From the NCBI GenBank assembly GCA_045537905.1, contig JAZSQJ010000046.1:1-19896 (forward strand): a stretch of DNA of 19,896 nt, given 5' to 3'. This document shows positions 1-7,742 of the stretch, piece by piece (position 1 is the stretch's first letter; the number at the start of each line of letters is the position of its first letter). The position numbers and the translations under genes are program-made. Origin of the DNA: SIG636 sp045537905 (lineage in GTDB: Bacteria; Bacillota; Clostridia; Oscillospirales; CAG-382). The notes beneath the pieces were generated by a model that ran no database searches, was not told the DNA's origin, and was given only the letters and a program-made list of their open reading frames with translations.

Positions 1-900
1 TTTAGGGAACTTGTCAGCCATTTCGGCAATAGGCATAGGAGTACGAACGCCTGCAACAACGTCCTCGCCCTGGGCGTTGGTCAAAAACTCGCCCATAAGA
101 CCCTTTTCACCTGTGGCGGGGTCACGGGTAAAGGCAACGCCTGTACCGCAGTTGTCACCCATGTTACCGAATGCCATCATCTGTACGTTGACGGCAGTAC
201 CCCAGGAATAAGGAATGTCGTTGTCACGACGGTATACGTTTGCACGGGGGTTGTCCCAGGAACGGAACACTGCTTCAACAGCGCCCATAAGCTGTTCCTT
301 GGGATCGGTGGGGAAGTCCTTGCCAAGCTTGCTCTTGTATTCAGCCTTAAACTGTTCAGCAAGAGTCTTAAGGTCATCGGCGCTAAGCTCAACGTCGAGA
401 GAAACGCCCTTTTCCTTCTTCATAGCGTCGATAAGCTCTTCAAAATACTTCTTACCAACTTCCATAACAACGTCAGAATACATCTGAATAAATCTTCTGT
501 AGCAGTCGTATGCCCAACGGGGGTTACCGGACTGAGCCGCCATAGTCTCAACAACCTCTTCGTTAAGACCAAGGTTAAGGATGGTATCCATCATACCGGG
601 CATAGATGCTCTTGCGCCGGAACGAACGGAAACAAGGAGAGGATTGGTCTTATCACCAAACTTTTTACCTGTAATTTCCTCAAGCTTATCAATGTATTCC
701 ATTATCTGCGCCTGGATCTCGTCGTTAATAGTTTCGCCGTCCTCGTAGTACTGAGTACAAGCCTCTGTAGTAACGGTAAAGCCCTGAGGAACGGGGAGAC
801 CTATCTTGGTCATTTCCGCAAGGTTAGCGCCCTTGCCGCCAAGAAGCTCACGCATCTGACCGTTGCCTTCGCTAAAGAGATAAACAAACTTATGTGCCAT
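1..900 (-). CDS. ppdK: Pyruvate, phosphate dikinase, N-terminal part (partial)
   Basis: Cytosolic enzyme interconverting pyruvate, ATP and phosphate with PEP, AMP and pyrophosphate. The frame is open from an ATG at 900 to the window edge (300 codons) and the C-terminal two thirds lie outside. The protein starts MAHKFVYLFSEG and contains the GGKGANLAEM and VPQGFT segments of the PPDK/PEP-synthase nucleotide-binding domain, then VSVRSGARASMPGMMDT around residues 91-107, which is characteristic of PPDK and carries an ATP-contacting arginine. Near the left edge GNMG and TGVAFTRDP match the ATP-grasp domain. A ribosome binding site (minus strand AGGAGG) lies just upstream at 904-911. The gene diverges from pth. 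In clostridia PPDK often works in PP-dependent glycolysis or gluconeogenesis. Family identity is very secure; the domain boundary and the missing catalytic histidine domain cannot be checked here. Confidence 0.97.
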   Translation of the reverse strand, partial: MAHKFVYLFSEGNGQMRELLGGKGANLAEMTKIGLPVPQGFTVTTEACTQYYEDGETINDEIQAQIMEYIDKLEEITGKKFGDKTNPLLVSVRSGARASMPGMMDTILNLGLNEEVVETMAAQSGNPRWAYDCYRRFIQMYSDVVMEVGKKYFEELIDAMKKEKGVSLDVELSADDLKTLAEQFKAEYKSKLGKDFPTDPKEQLMGAVEAVFRSWDNPRANVYRRDNDIPYSWGTAVNVQMMAFGNMGDNCGTGVAFTRDPATGEKGLMGEFLTNAQGEDVVAGVRTPMPIAEMADKFPK

Positions 901-938
901 AAAAACCTCCTGAATGTATATATATTTATACTCTTTAT

Positions 939-952
939 ACTTAATCTTAAGT
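939..952. promoter_or_regulatory. Perfect dyad at the predicted ppdK transcription start
   Basis: ACTTAA-TC-TTAAGT is a perfect 6-bp inverted repeat with a 2-base centre. It sits immediately downstream of the ppdK -10 element, where a repressor operator would be expected. It is AT-rich, so chance is a real alternative. Confidence 0.3.
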
Positions 953-958
953 ATTATA
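953..958 (-). promoter_or_regulatory. Extended -10 promoter candidate for ppdK
   Basis: On the minus strand the bases read TGTTATAAT, a perfect TATAAT preceded by TGn (extended -10). No good -35 element lies 17 bases upstream, as is common for extended -10 promoters. The predicted start would fall near 946, giving a leader of about 46 bases. Confidence 0.5.
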
Positions 959-1054
959 ACACAAAGAAAGTATTATTACTACATCTTTTGGTAAAAAAAT
1001 GTAAAAATATTAAATAAATTATTGCTTTGTTATTTGATAAAAACAACCAAAAGG

Positions 1055-1083
1055 TTGACAAAAAGCAAATTTAAGTATATATT
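1055..1083 (+). promoter_or_regulatory. Sigma-A promoter for pth-mfd
   Basis: A perfect -35 TTGACA (1055-1060) is separated by 17 bases from TATATT (1078-1083), five of six consensus matches. The predicted start near 1090 leaves a leader of about 34 bases before the pth GTG. The -35 overlaps the right arm of a small CAACC-AAAA-GGTTG dyad at 1044-1057. Confidence 0.75.
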
Positions 1084-1123
1084 ATTTATTGTTTTATAAA
1101 ATAAGGTAGGCAGGTAATTTTTT

Positions 1124-1732
1124 GTGAATGTATTTTCTGCGTTTAAGAAGTCTAATATAGATTATATCGTTGTAGGCTTGGGTAACCCCGGTAAGCAGTA
1201 CGACGGCACCCGTCATAACGTTGGCTTTGAGGCTGTTGACTATATTACGGGTAAGTATTCCGTAGCCCTTAAAAAGCTTAAGTTTTCCGCCCTTAGCGAA
1301 AAGGCTGAGGTCTGCGGTAAAACCGTTTTGTTTATGAAGCCTCAGACCTATATGAACAACAGCGGCGAGGCCGTTGGTGCAGCTGCCCGTTTTTATAAAG
1401 TGCCTGCGGACAGGATTATCGTTATAATGGATGACGTTTCCTTGCCCTGCGGTGCTGTGAGGATACGTAAAAAGGGTAGTGCAGGCGGACATAACGGACT
1501 TAAGTCCATCAACTATCACTTAAAATCCGAGGAGTACCCTCGTATAAAAATCGGCGTAGGTGAAAAGCCTCACCCCGATTATGACCTTGCAGACTGGGTG
1601 TTGGGTACTATGTCCGCTCGGGACGAAAAGACGGTTAAGGCTAGGTTTGACGATGTATTAAAGGCGATAGAGTCTATTATTAAGGGAGACTTTGACGCCG
1701 CTATGAATGAGTGTAACAGGACTGTTGTATGA
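1124..1732 (+). CDS. pth: Peptidyl-tRNA hydrolase
   Basis: Cleaves the ester bond of peptidyl-tRNAs that drop off ribosomes, recycling tRNA in the cytosol. Residues 18-35 carry GLGNPG..Y..TRHNVGF, with Asn21 and the catalytic His31 (equivalents of E. coli N10 and H20). MKPQTYMNNSG follows in the middle, then MDDVSLP (the catalytic Asp partner) and GSAGGHNGLKSI, so all signature segments are present. At 202 residues it is normal length. The start is GTG at 1124, the only start ahead of the first motif, with AGGCAGG about 10 bases upstream. This gives an extension of about 11 residues before the core, as in related clostridial proteins. Its stop overlaps the mfd start by four bases (ATGA), implying translational coupling. 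Confidence 0.97.
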   Translation: MNVFSAFKKSNIDYIVVGLGNPGKQYDGTRHNVGFEAVDYITGKYSVALKKLKFSALSEKAEVCGKTVLFMKPQTYMNNSGEAVGAAARFYKVPADRIIVIMDDVSLPCGAVRIRKKGSAGGHNGLKSINYHLKSEEYPRIKIGVGEKPHPDYDLADWVLGTMSARDEKTVKARFDDVLKAIESIIKGDFDAAMNECNRTVV

Positions 1733-4700
1733 GAATTATACTTGACGAACTGGCAAAAGACGGTAAAATTAAGCCCTTTTTAGAGGAACTGGAAAAAGGC
1801 TTATTTCCCGCTCTTATTAATGGGGTGTGCGATAATGCAATACCGGCACTTAGCGTTGCTATATGTAAGCGCCTTGAAAAAAAGGCGCTTTTCGTTGTTC
1901 ACGATGAAAAGAACGCCCAACAGCTAAAAAAACGGCTGGAGGCGTATTTACCCCGTGTACTTGTGTTTCCTGCAAGGAGTATAATGTACGACGTGGTAGA
2001 CAGCACCTCCCGAGAGTGGGAGCGTGAGCGTGTTGCCGTTCTTGACAGATTGCAAAGCGATGACTGGGATGCGGTTATTACAGTACCCGATGCCCTTATG
2101 CAATACACCTTGCCCCAATCCGCTTTAGAAAAAAGTGCGTTTGACATAAACAGCGGAGACGTATTTGACGTATCCGAGCTTGTTGACGGCTTGCAAAGGC
2201 TTGGGTATGTAAGAGCGGAGGTTGTCGAGGGGGCAGGGCAGTACGCCCTGCGTGGCGGTATACTTGATGTTTTTCCCAGCGGAGAGCCTTATCCGGTGCG
2301 TATTGATTTCTTTGGGGATGAGGTGGATTTGATAGGGCATTTTGACACGGTTTCCCAAAGGCGTAACGATAATATCCAAAGTGTAAGGATTTTACCTGCC
2401 ACCGAGATGCTTTACGACGAAACAGGACTTGCTAAGGTTTTGGAATATATAAATAACAGGCTGAAGCACCACGAGGGACTTAGCGGTCAGACTTTGCAAA
2501 CACTGAACAAGGAAAAGGATGCCATAGAGAATCTTGGCACGGTTCTGACACCGGATAAGTACAGACGGCTGTTATTCAATAGTGATTCAAGCCTTTTTGA
2601 CTATATTGACGATGCTTTGATTATAAACTTGGAGAGTAAGCGTGTAAACGAGCGTGCCCGTGCTTATTACTGGGAGCAAACACAGTCCCTGGAACGCCTT
2701 ACCGACTTAGGTCTGTCCGATTTTGATACGGCTTCCTGCGGTATGAGCGACAACGATTTTAAGTATAAAGCTTCAAACCGCTCCCTTGTTTTTGATGCGT
2801 TTCTTAACGTAGGTGCTACGGGTAGCTATAAGAGCTATCTTAATCTGGATACCAAGCAAAACAATTCTGCCGACGTTAACATCAGCATTCTTGCCGAGGA
2901 GCTGGAGACTTTAACAAGTGCCGGACAAAAGGTGCTTTATATAGCGGCAAACAAAGCGTCCTACAATAACGCACTGAGCGTTCTAAACGAAAGGGGAATA
3001 AAGGCGATACCCTTTAAGGGAGAGTTGACGGCGGGTGTTGTAGCCGTTGTCGAAAAGGGCGAGGGGCTTATAAACGGCTTCGAGATGCCCGGTGCAGGGC
3101 TTGCAGTTGTTGCTGAGGAGACGGCGGCCGTTAAAAAGAAAACACGACGCAGCACGCCCATAGGCTTTAAGGGTGAACAAATACATTCCTATGCTGACCT
3201 TAGCGTGGGTGACTATGTGGTTCACGTTAACCACGGCATAGGCGTCTTTCAGGGGCTGCACAACCTTACCACCGATGGCGTTACCAGAGACTATATTAAA
3301 ATTTCCTATGCGGCTGGGGACAGCTTATACGTACCTGCAGGCAACCTGGACGTGGTAAGCAAATTTATAGGTAACGCCGAAACCGTAAAGCTCAGCAGGC
3401 TTGGCGGTGCTGATTGGGACAGAGCTAAGGCGAGAGCCAAGGCGTCCGCAAAGAATATAGCTAAAGAGCTTTTGCAACTATACAGTGCAAGAAAGAAAAA
3501 TATTGCCTTCCCCTGTTATCCCGACGACGAGCTGCAGGATGAGTTTGAGGCTACCTTTGAGTATGCTGAAACCGATGGACAGCTTGCGGCAATAAACGAT
3601 ATAAAGCAGGATATGGAGCAATCTGTTCCTATGGAACGTTTGCTTTGCGGTGACGTTGGCTTCGGTAAAACCGAGGTTGCACTGAGAGCGGTGTTCAAGG
3701 CGGTAAACTCGGGTAAACAGGCGGCGATTCTGGTTCCGACCACAATCCTTGCCTGGCAGCACCTTCAAACGATGAAATCCCGCTTCAGAGGCTTTCCCGT
3801 TAACGTAGGAATGCTGTCCAGATTTAATGACAAGCGTATAAACGACGCTATCGTTGCGGATTTGAAGCTGGGCAAGCTTGACGTTGTTGTAGGCACCCAT
3901 AAGCTGTTACAAAAAAACATAGGGTTTAAGGACCTGGGGCTTTTGATTATAGACGAGGAACAGCGTTTTGGCGTTACCCACAAGGAGCGTATAAAAAACC
4001 TTGCACAAAGCGTGCACACTCTGACCTTGTCGGCTACTCCTATACCCAGGACCCTTAACATGGCGCTTAGCGGTATTAAGGATATGTCGGTACTGGAGGA
4101 GGCTCCTACAAATAGACTGCCTGTACAAAGCTATGTTTTGGAGCACGATGACGAGATAATATTTGAGGCGATAGCAAAAGAGCTACGCCGGGGCGGGCAG
4201 GTGTTTTACCTTATAAATAAGATAGACGCTTTGTACGGCATAGCCTCTGCCATATCAAAACGCTTTCCTGATAAAAACGTGGCTATAGGTCACGGACAGA
4301 TGGATAAGGATGACCTTTCTGCCATATGGGAGGCTATGGTTAAAGGTGAGGTTGATATATTGGTATGCACCACTATTATTGAAACGGGTATTGACGTGCC
4401 TAATGCCAATACTCTTATCATAGAGGATGCAGACAGGATGGGTTTATCCCAGCTTCACCAGATAAGGGGGCGTGTAGGCCGTTCCTCCAGGAGGGCATAC
4501 GCCTATTTTACCTACCGTGCAGGCAAGTTGTTATCCGAGATAGCCAGAAAGCGTTTGCAGGCGATTAAAGAGTATACAGAGTTTGGCAGCGGATTTAAGA
4601 TAGCTATGCGTGACCTTGAGATACGAGGCGCAGGCAACCTGCTCGGTGCTGAACAGCACGGGCATATCGAGAGCGTTGGTTATGATTTGTATATAAGACT

Positions 4701-5199
4701 GTTGCAGGAAGCTGTTGACGAGGAAAAGGGTGTAGTCAAGCCGCATAAGACCGAATGTAACGTGGATTTGAGGGTGAACGCCTATATTCCCGAGGAATAC
4801 GTACAGACGGCATCTATGAGGATAGACCTGTATAAAAAGATTGCCCTTGCCTCCACGGACGAGGACAGGGACGATATATATGATGAGCTTATAGACCGTT
4901 TTGGCGATATACCCAAGGAAGTAATAGCTCTTATTGACGTATCCTTGTTAAGACACAGGGCGTCGTCCCTTGGCTTTTATTCTGTAGAACAAAAGGACGG
5001 TATGCTGTCTCTGTACACAAACAGGCTGGATATCAACGCTTGTTCGATTCTCAGCCTGCTTACCGAGTACAAGGGCCGTATAGTTACAGGCGGCGGAGCC
5101 AAACCGCGTCTGTCCTTGAGGACGAAGGGCGGAGAGGACGTTTTGAAAACTTTGCTTACTATTATTGACCGTTATTCTAAATTATTGGAAAATGTGTAG
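1729..5199 (+). CDS. mfd: Transcription-repair coupling factor
   Basis: Mfd pushes RNA polymerase stalled at DNA lesions off the template with an ATP-driven translocase and recruits UvrA. The 1156-residue length is typical. The order of domains is: N-terminal UvrB-like module; the RNA-polymerase-interacting (CarD-like) domain beginning GDYVVHVNHGIGVF at about residue 494; a RecG-like helicase core with Walker A GDVGFGKT at 641-648, DEEQ at 742-745 and LSATPIPRTLNMAL just after; motifs VI region QIRGRVGRS; and the C-terminal TRCF domain with the RIDLYKK segment around residue 1029. No key motif is missing. It overlaps pth by four bases (ATGA) and so is expressed from the pth promoter. A new promoter overlaps its stop codon and serves the next genes. 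Confidence 0.98.
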   Translation: MRIILDELAKDGKIKPFLEELEKGLFPALINGVCDNAIPALSVAICKRLEKKALFVVHDEKNAQQLKKRLEAYLPRVLVFPARSIMYDVVDSTSREWERERVAVLDRLQSDDWDAVITVPDALMQYTLPQSALEKSAFDINSGDVFDVSELVDGLQRLGYVRAEVVEGAGQYALRGGILDVFPSGEPYPVRIDFFGDEVDLIGHFDTVSQRRNDNIQSVRILPATEMLYDETGLAKVLEYINNRLKHHEGLSGQTLQTLNKEKDAIENLGTVLTPDKYRRLLFNSDSSLFDYIDDALIINLESKRVNERARAYYWEQTQSLERLTDLGLSDFDTASCGMSDNDFKYKASNRSLVFDAFLNVGATGSYKSYLNLDTKQNNSADVNISILAEELETLTSAGQKVLYIAANKASYNNALSVLNERGIKAIPFKGELTAGVVAVVEKGEGLINGFEMPGAGLAVVAEETAAVKKKTRRSTPIGFKGEQIHSYADLSVGDYVVHVNHGIGVFQGLHNLTTDGVTRDYIKISYAAGDSLYVPAGNLDVVSKFIGNAETVKLSRLGGADWDRAKARAKASAKNIAKELLQLYSARKKNIAFPCYPDDELQDEFEATFEYAETDGQLAAINDIKQDMEQSVPMERLLCGDVGFGKTEVALRAVFKAVNSGKQAAILVPTTILAWQHLQTMKSRFRGFPVNVGMLSRFNDKRINDAIVADLKLGKLDVVVGTHKLLQKNIGFKDLGLLIIDEEQRFGVTHKERIKNLAQSVHTLTLSATPIPRTLNMALSGIKDMSVLEEAPTNRLPVQSYVLEHDDEIIFEAIAKELRRGGQVFYLINKIDALYGIASAISKRFPDKNVAIGHGQMDKDDLSAIWEAMVKGEVDILVCTTIIETGIDVPNANTLIIEDADRMGLSQLHQIRGRVGRSSRRAYAYFTYRAGKLLSEIARKRLQAIKEYTEFGSGFKIAMRDLEIRGAGNLLGAEQHGHIESVGYDLYIRLLQEAVDEEKGVVKPHKTECNVDLRVNAYIPEEYVQTASMRIDLYKKIALASTDEDRDDIYDELIDRFGDIPKEVIALIDVSLLRHRASSLGFYSVEQKDGMLSLYTNRLDINACSILSLLTEYKGRIVTGGGAKPRLSLRTKGGEDVLKTLLTIIDRYSKLLENV

Positions 5200-5225
5200 A
5201 CAAACGGGTAAATTTATAGTATAAT
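5197..5225 (+). promoter_or_regulatory. Strong sigma-A promoter for the lipoprotein cluster
   Basis: TAGACA (5197-5202, five of six) is followed after exactly 17 bases by a perfect TATAAT (5220-5225). The -35 begins in the TAG stop codon of mfd. The predicted start near 5232 lies next to the ribosome binding site AGGATGG (5233-5239), so the leader is very short. Confidence 0.7.
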
Positions 5226-5248
5226 GCCTTTTAGGATGGTGAAATATT

Positions 5249-6667
5249 ATGATTAAAAAGATTATTAGTTTATTTGTTGTATTTGTTATGGTTTTTTCAA
5301 GCCTTGCGGCTTGCTCCGACAACTCGGGGAAAATTATGCAAATGGGTGACGCATCTACCGACTCCTTTGACCTTTCCGTTGACGGTGACGCTTTTGTTGC
5401 AGACAGCGACTATATAAGTGAAAACCTGTTTAAGTATCTGTATCTGTATTTCAAGGACTATAACCTTGATATGTTCAAGCAGTACGAGGGTATGGGCTAC
5501 GATATTACAGGCAATAAGGATATAAAGGTTGGCGATACCGAGGCGTTCTGGAGCTGCGTATATAAAAAGGATGAAGACGGTAAGGAGATTACCTTCGGAC
5601 AGGAGATATATAATACCACTGTATCACTTTTTGAAGACATTCTTGCTCTTGAAGCGGCTGCTGAGGAGTATGGCTATAAGCTTCCCGATACCTACGGCGA
5701 GGAGCTTGATAAGGCAATTGCCCAGCAGATAGTTAATCTTAACCCCGATATTTTTAAGGACACCAGCGAAATAACCGATGCCGACGGCAACGTGTTTGAG
5801 TGGGCAAAGGACAGATGGGCAATGCACCTTATGAGCGACGGCATAAGTGCCGAGGCGTGGGAGAGGGTATTTTATCTGTATCCCAACGTAATCATTAAGG
5901 ATATAACTACCCAGCTTGAGGCAAAGGGTGTAATTAAGGCTGAGGATGACAGTGTTCTTATTGCAAAGGGCGAAAAGGAGCTTGCAGACAAGCTGGACAA
6001 CTTTATGAAAAACAGTATGAAGGTTAAGTACATTGCGTACTACCTTAAGGAAGAGGAAAAAAAGGATACCGCAAAAACCTCCGTAAGCAGCGAGGATGCA
6101 AGTATCGAAGCAAGCAGTCAGGACGTTTTTTCTGACGACGCCACCTCTGATGACGCTACCTCTGACGATGGAAGCTCTGAAGACGCTTCTGTTGATTCTT
6201 CCGAGGATTCCTCTGAGGATATAAGCGCGGAGCTTACTCCGGAGGAGTTCAACAGCGAACTGAGAGAGAAGTGTCAGAATATATACGAGGGACTTGTAAA
6301 CGGCACCTTAAATATTGATGACGAAATCAAAAAGTGTGATATATCCAAAATTGCAGAGCAGTATCCCGACGGTATAGTTGGCAGCTTTGACGATTTGAAA
6401 AACACCTTTGGTGAAAGCACTAAGGACTTGAAGGTTGGCGACGTTAAGATGTATGAGTACGGTGGTGCAATCCACATCATACAGGTACAGGAGCTTAAGG
6501 AAAAGGACTCCGGCATTTCTACCGAGCTTAGCGAGGATGATATCAAAGCTCTCCGTGCCCAGTCTGTAAGTGCGGCTCTTGAAAAGCTTTTGAATGCATA
6601 TAAGGATGCTATTATCAAGGACGAGGCTATGCTTGAAAAGTATAATAAGCCTTGGAACATTAAATAA
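5249..6667 (+). CDS. Lipoprotein, divergent SurA/PrsA-like foldase with acidic Ser/Asp linker
   Basis: An exported, lipid-anchored protein of 472 residues. Residues 1-22 form a lipoprotein signal ending LAAC (Cys22 would be lipidated). A helical N-terminal region follows, with a DTEAFW motif (Phe100-Trp101) that recurs in the next two genes. Residues about 275-329 are a low-complexity Ser/Asp/Glu tract with repeats such as DDATSDDATSDD. The C-terminal part (about 330-425) ends in VGDVKMYEYGGAIHIIQVQEL, resembling the last strands of a parvulin (PPIC) domain, but the match is weak. Known family members (PrsA) help secreted proteins fold outside the membrane; that role is inferred here. The start ATG has AGGATGG nine bases upstream. 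It could also be a lipoprotein without isomerase activity. Confidence 0.75.
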   Translation: MIKKIISLFVVFVMVFSSLAACSDNSGKIMQMGDASTDSFDLSVDGDAFVADSDYISENLFKYLYLYFKDYNLDMFKQYEGMGYDITGNKDIKVGDTEAFWSCVYKKDEDGKEITFGQEIYNTTVSLFEDILALEAAAEEYGYKLPDTYGEELDKAIAQQIVNLNPDIFKDTSEITDADGNVFEWAKDRWAMHLMSDGISAEAWERVFYLYPNVIIKDITTQLEAKGVIKAEDDSVLIAKGEKELADKLDNFMKNSMKVKYIAYYLKEEEKKDTAKTSVSSEDASIEASSQDVFSDDATSDDATSDDGSSEDASVDSSEDSSEDISAELTPEEFNSELREKCQNIYEGLVNGTLNIDDEIKKCDISKIAEQYPDGIVGSFDDLKNTFGESTKDLKVGDVKMYEYGGAIHIIQVQELKEKDSGISTELSEDDIKALRAQSVSAALEKLLNAYKDAIIKDEAMLEKYNKPWNIK

Positions 6668-6680
6668 GCACGGGTTAATT

Positions 6681-7730
6681 ATGAGACGGATTTTTGCGTT
6701 TTTACTTTTAATAGCTGTTACGGTGTCTGCTGTAGCCTGTTCTGATAAGGACGGGGTTATCGACGACCCTAACGCTAAGCCTATAGTTGACAATTCCGAT
6801 AAGGTCGTTATGTCCTATGAGGGTGCCCGGATTACCTCAGGTATGTATGCCTTTATCTTTTCGGCACTAAAAACAAACTACCTGTATCTTTTACAGCTGT
6901 ACGGCGATACGGAGTTTGTTGAGGATAACGAAAGCTTCTGGAATACCAAAACCGAGGATGGCAAAACCCTGGCTCAGGCTGTTGTCAAGGATATCAACGA
7001 CCATTGTAAGATGATACTTGTATGCGAAAAGATGGCGAAGGAGTACGGTGTGGAGCTTGATGAGGATGCCATTTCCGAAGCTGAGGACGAGTATAACGAT
7101 TATATCGCATCCTACGGTGGGGAAAAGCAGCTTGAGGTTTATATAAACCGCTACGGAATCTCTTTGGAGGAGCTGCAAAGCTACCTTAACAGGAAACAGC
7201 TTATAAATTGCTTGCAGGATAAGCTGTGTGAAAAAGGCGGTCTTTGTGCCGTTTCGGATTCCGATGTAAACGAGCAGGTTAAGAAAGACTATATCAAGGC
7301 AAAGCATATATATCTGCTTAATACCGCCTATGACGGTAAGGCTATAGATAAAGCCAATGAGATTTTGTCGGATATTAAAAGCGGCACCAAAAAGTATGAC
7401 GATTTTGTTAAGCTTTCCGCAGACGATAGTGCAACCGCATATCCAAAGGGCTTTATGGTAAATCTTGAGGAAACCGAGGACGCTTATGCTGAGCTTCTTG
7501 GCTCTTTGAAAAAGGACGAATACGGTGTATGCGAAGCGGCAGACGGTGCCTACGTGATATGCAGACTTGAAATGAGCGATGAGGATGTTGCATCCAAGCA
7601 CGATGCGGTATGGACAAAGCTTGCTGACGAAAAGTTTGCCGACACAATATCTCTCCGTTATGATATGGTAGAGCTTGATAAAGAGGAGCTTAACAGGTAC
7701 GATATTGTCACCGCTGACATAATTCAATAA
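6681..7730 (+). CDS. Lipoprotein with parvulin-type (PPIC) foldase domain
   Basis: A 349-residue lipoprotein, second of three in tandem. I chose ATG 6681 because it opens directly on a lipoprotein signal (MRRIFAFLLLIAV, then AVAC with Cys20); the in-frame ATG at 6594 would put 29 polar residues ahead of it, inside the previous gene. No strong ribosome binding site is visible, and the gap of 13 bases suggests coupling to the upstream gene. A helical SurA_N-like region holds DNESFWN (Phe86-Trp87). Residues about 206-300 look like a parvulin domain: KAKHIYLLN, then KANEILSDIKSG, KYDDFVKLSADDSA, a Gly-Phe, and YGVCEAADGAYVICRLE. This is the clearest foldase match of the three. Expected role: peptidyl-prolyl isomerase or chaperone for exported proteins. 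Confidence 0.8.
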   Translation: MRRIFAFLLLIAVTVSAVACSDKDGVIDDPNAKPIVDNSDKVVMSYEGARITSGMYAFIFSALKTNYLYLLQLYGDTEFVEDNESFWNTKTEDGKTLAQAVVKDINDHCKMILVCEKMAKEYGVELDEDAISEAEDEYNDYIASYGGEKQLEVYINRYGISLEELQSYLNRKQLINCLQDKLCEKGGLCAVSDSDVNEQVKKDYIKAKHIYLLNTAYDGKAIDKANEILSDIKSGTKKYDDFVKLSADDSATAYPKGFMVNLEETEDAYAELLGSLKKDEYGVCEAADGAYVICRLEMSDEDVASKHDAVWTKLADEKFADTISLRYDMVELDKEELNRYDIVTADIIQ

Positions 7731-7742
7731 GAGGTGCTGATT

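Noticed and set aside
1094..1519. 141-codon minus-strand frame over pth
   Set aside because: Antisense to a secure pth gene with all catalytic motifs; no independent support.
6594..6680. Longer start for the second lipoprotein at ATG 6594
   Set aside because: It would lie inside the previous gene and put 29 polar residues ahead of a normal lipoprotein signal sequence; ATG 6681 opens directly on that signal.
6891..7727. 278-codon open frame on the minus strand opposite the second lipoprotein
   Set aside because: It is long and hydrophobic but fully antisense to a gene with a clear lipoprotein signal and parvulin domain, has no ribosome binding site seen, and mirrors the codon pattern of the sense gene.
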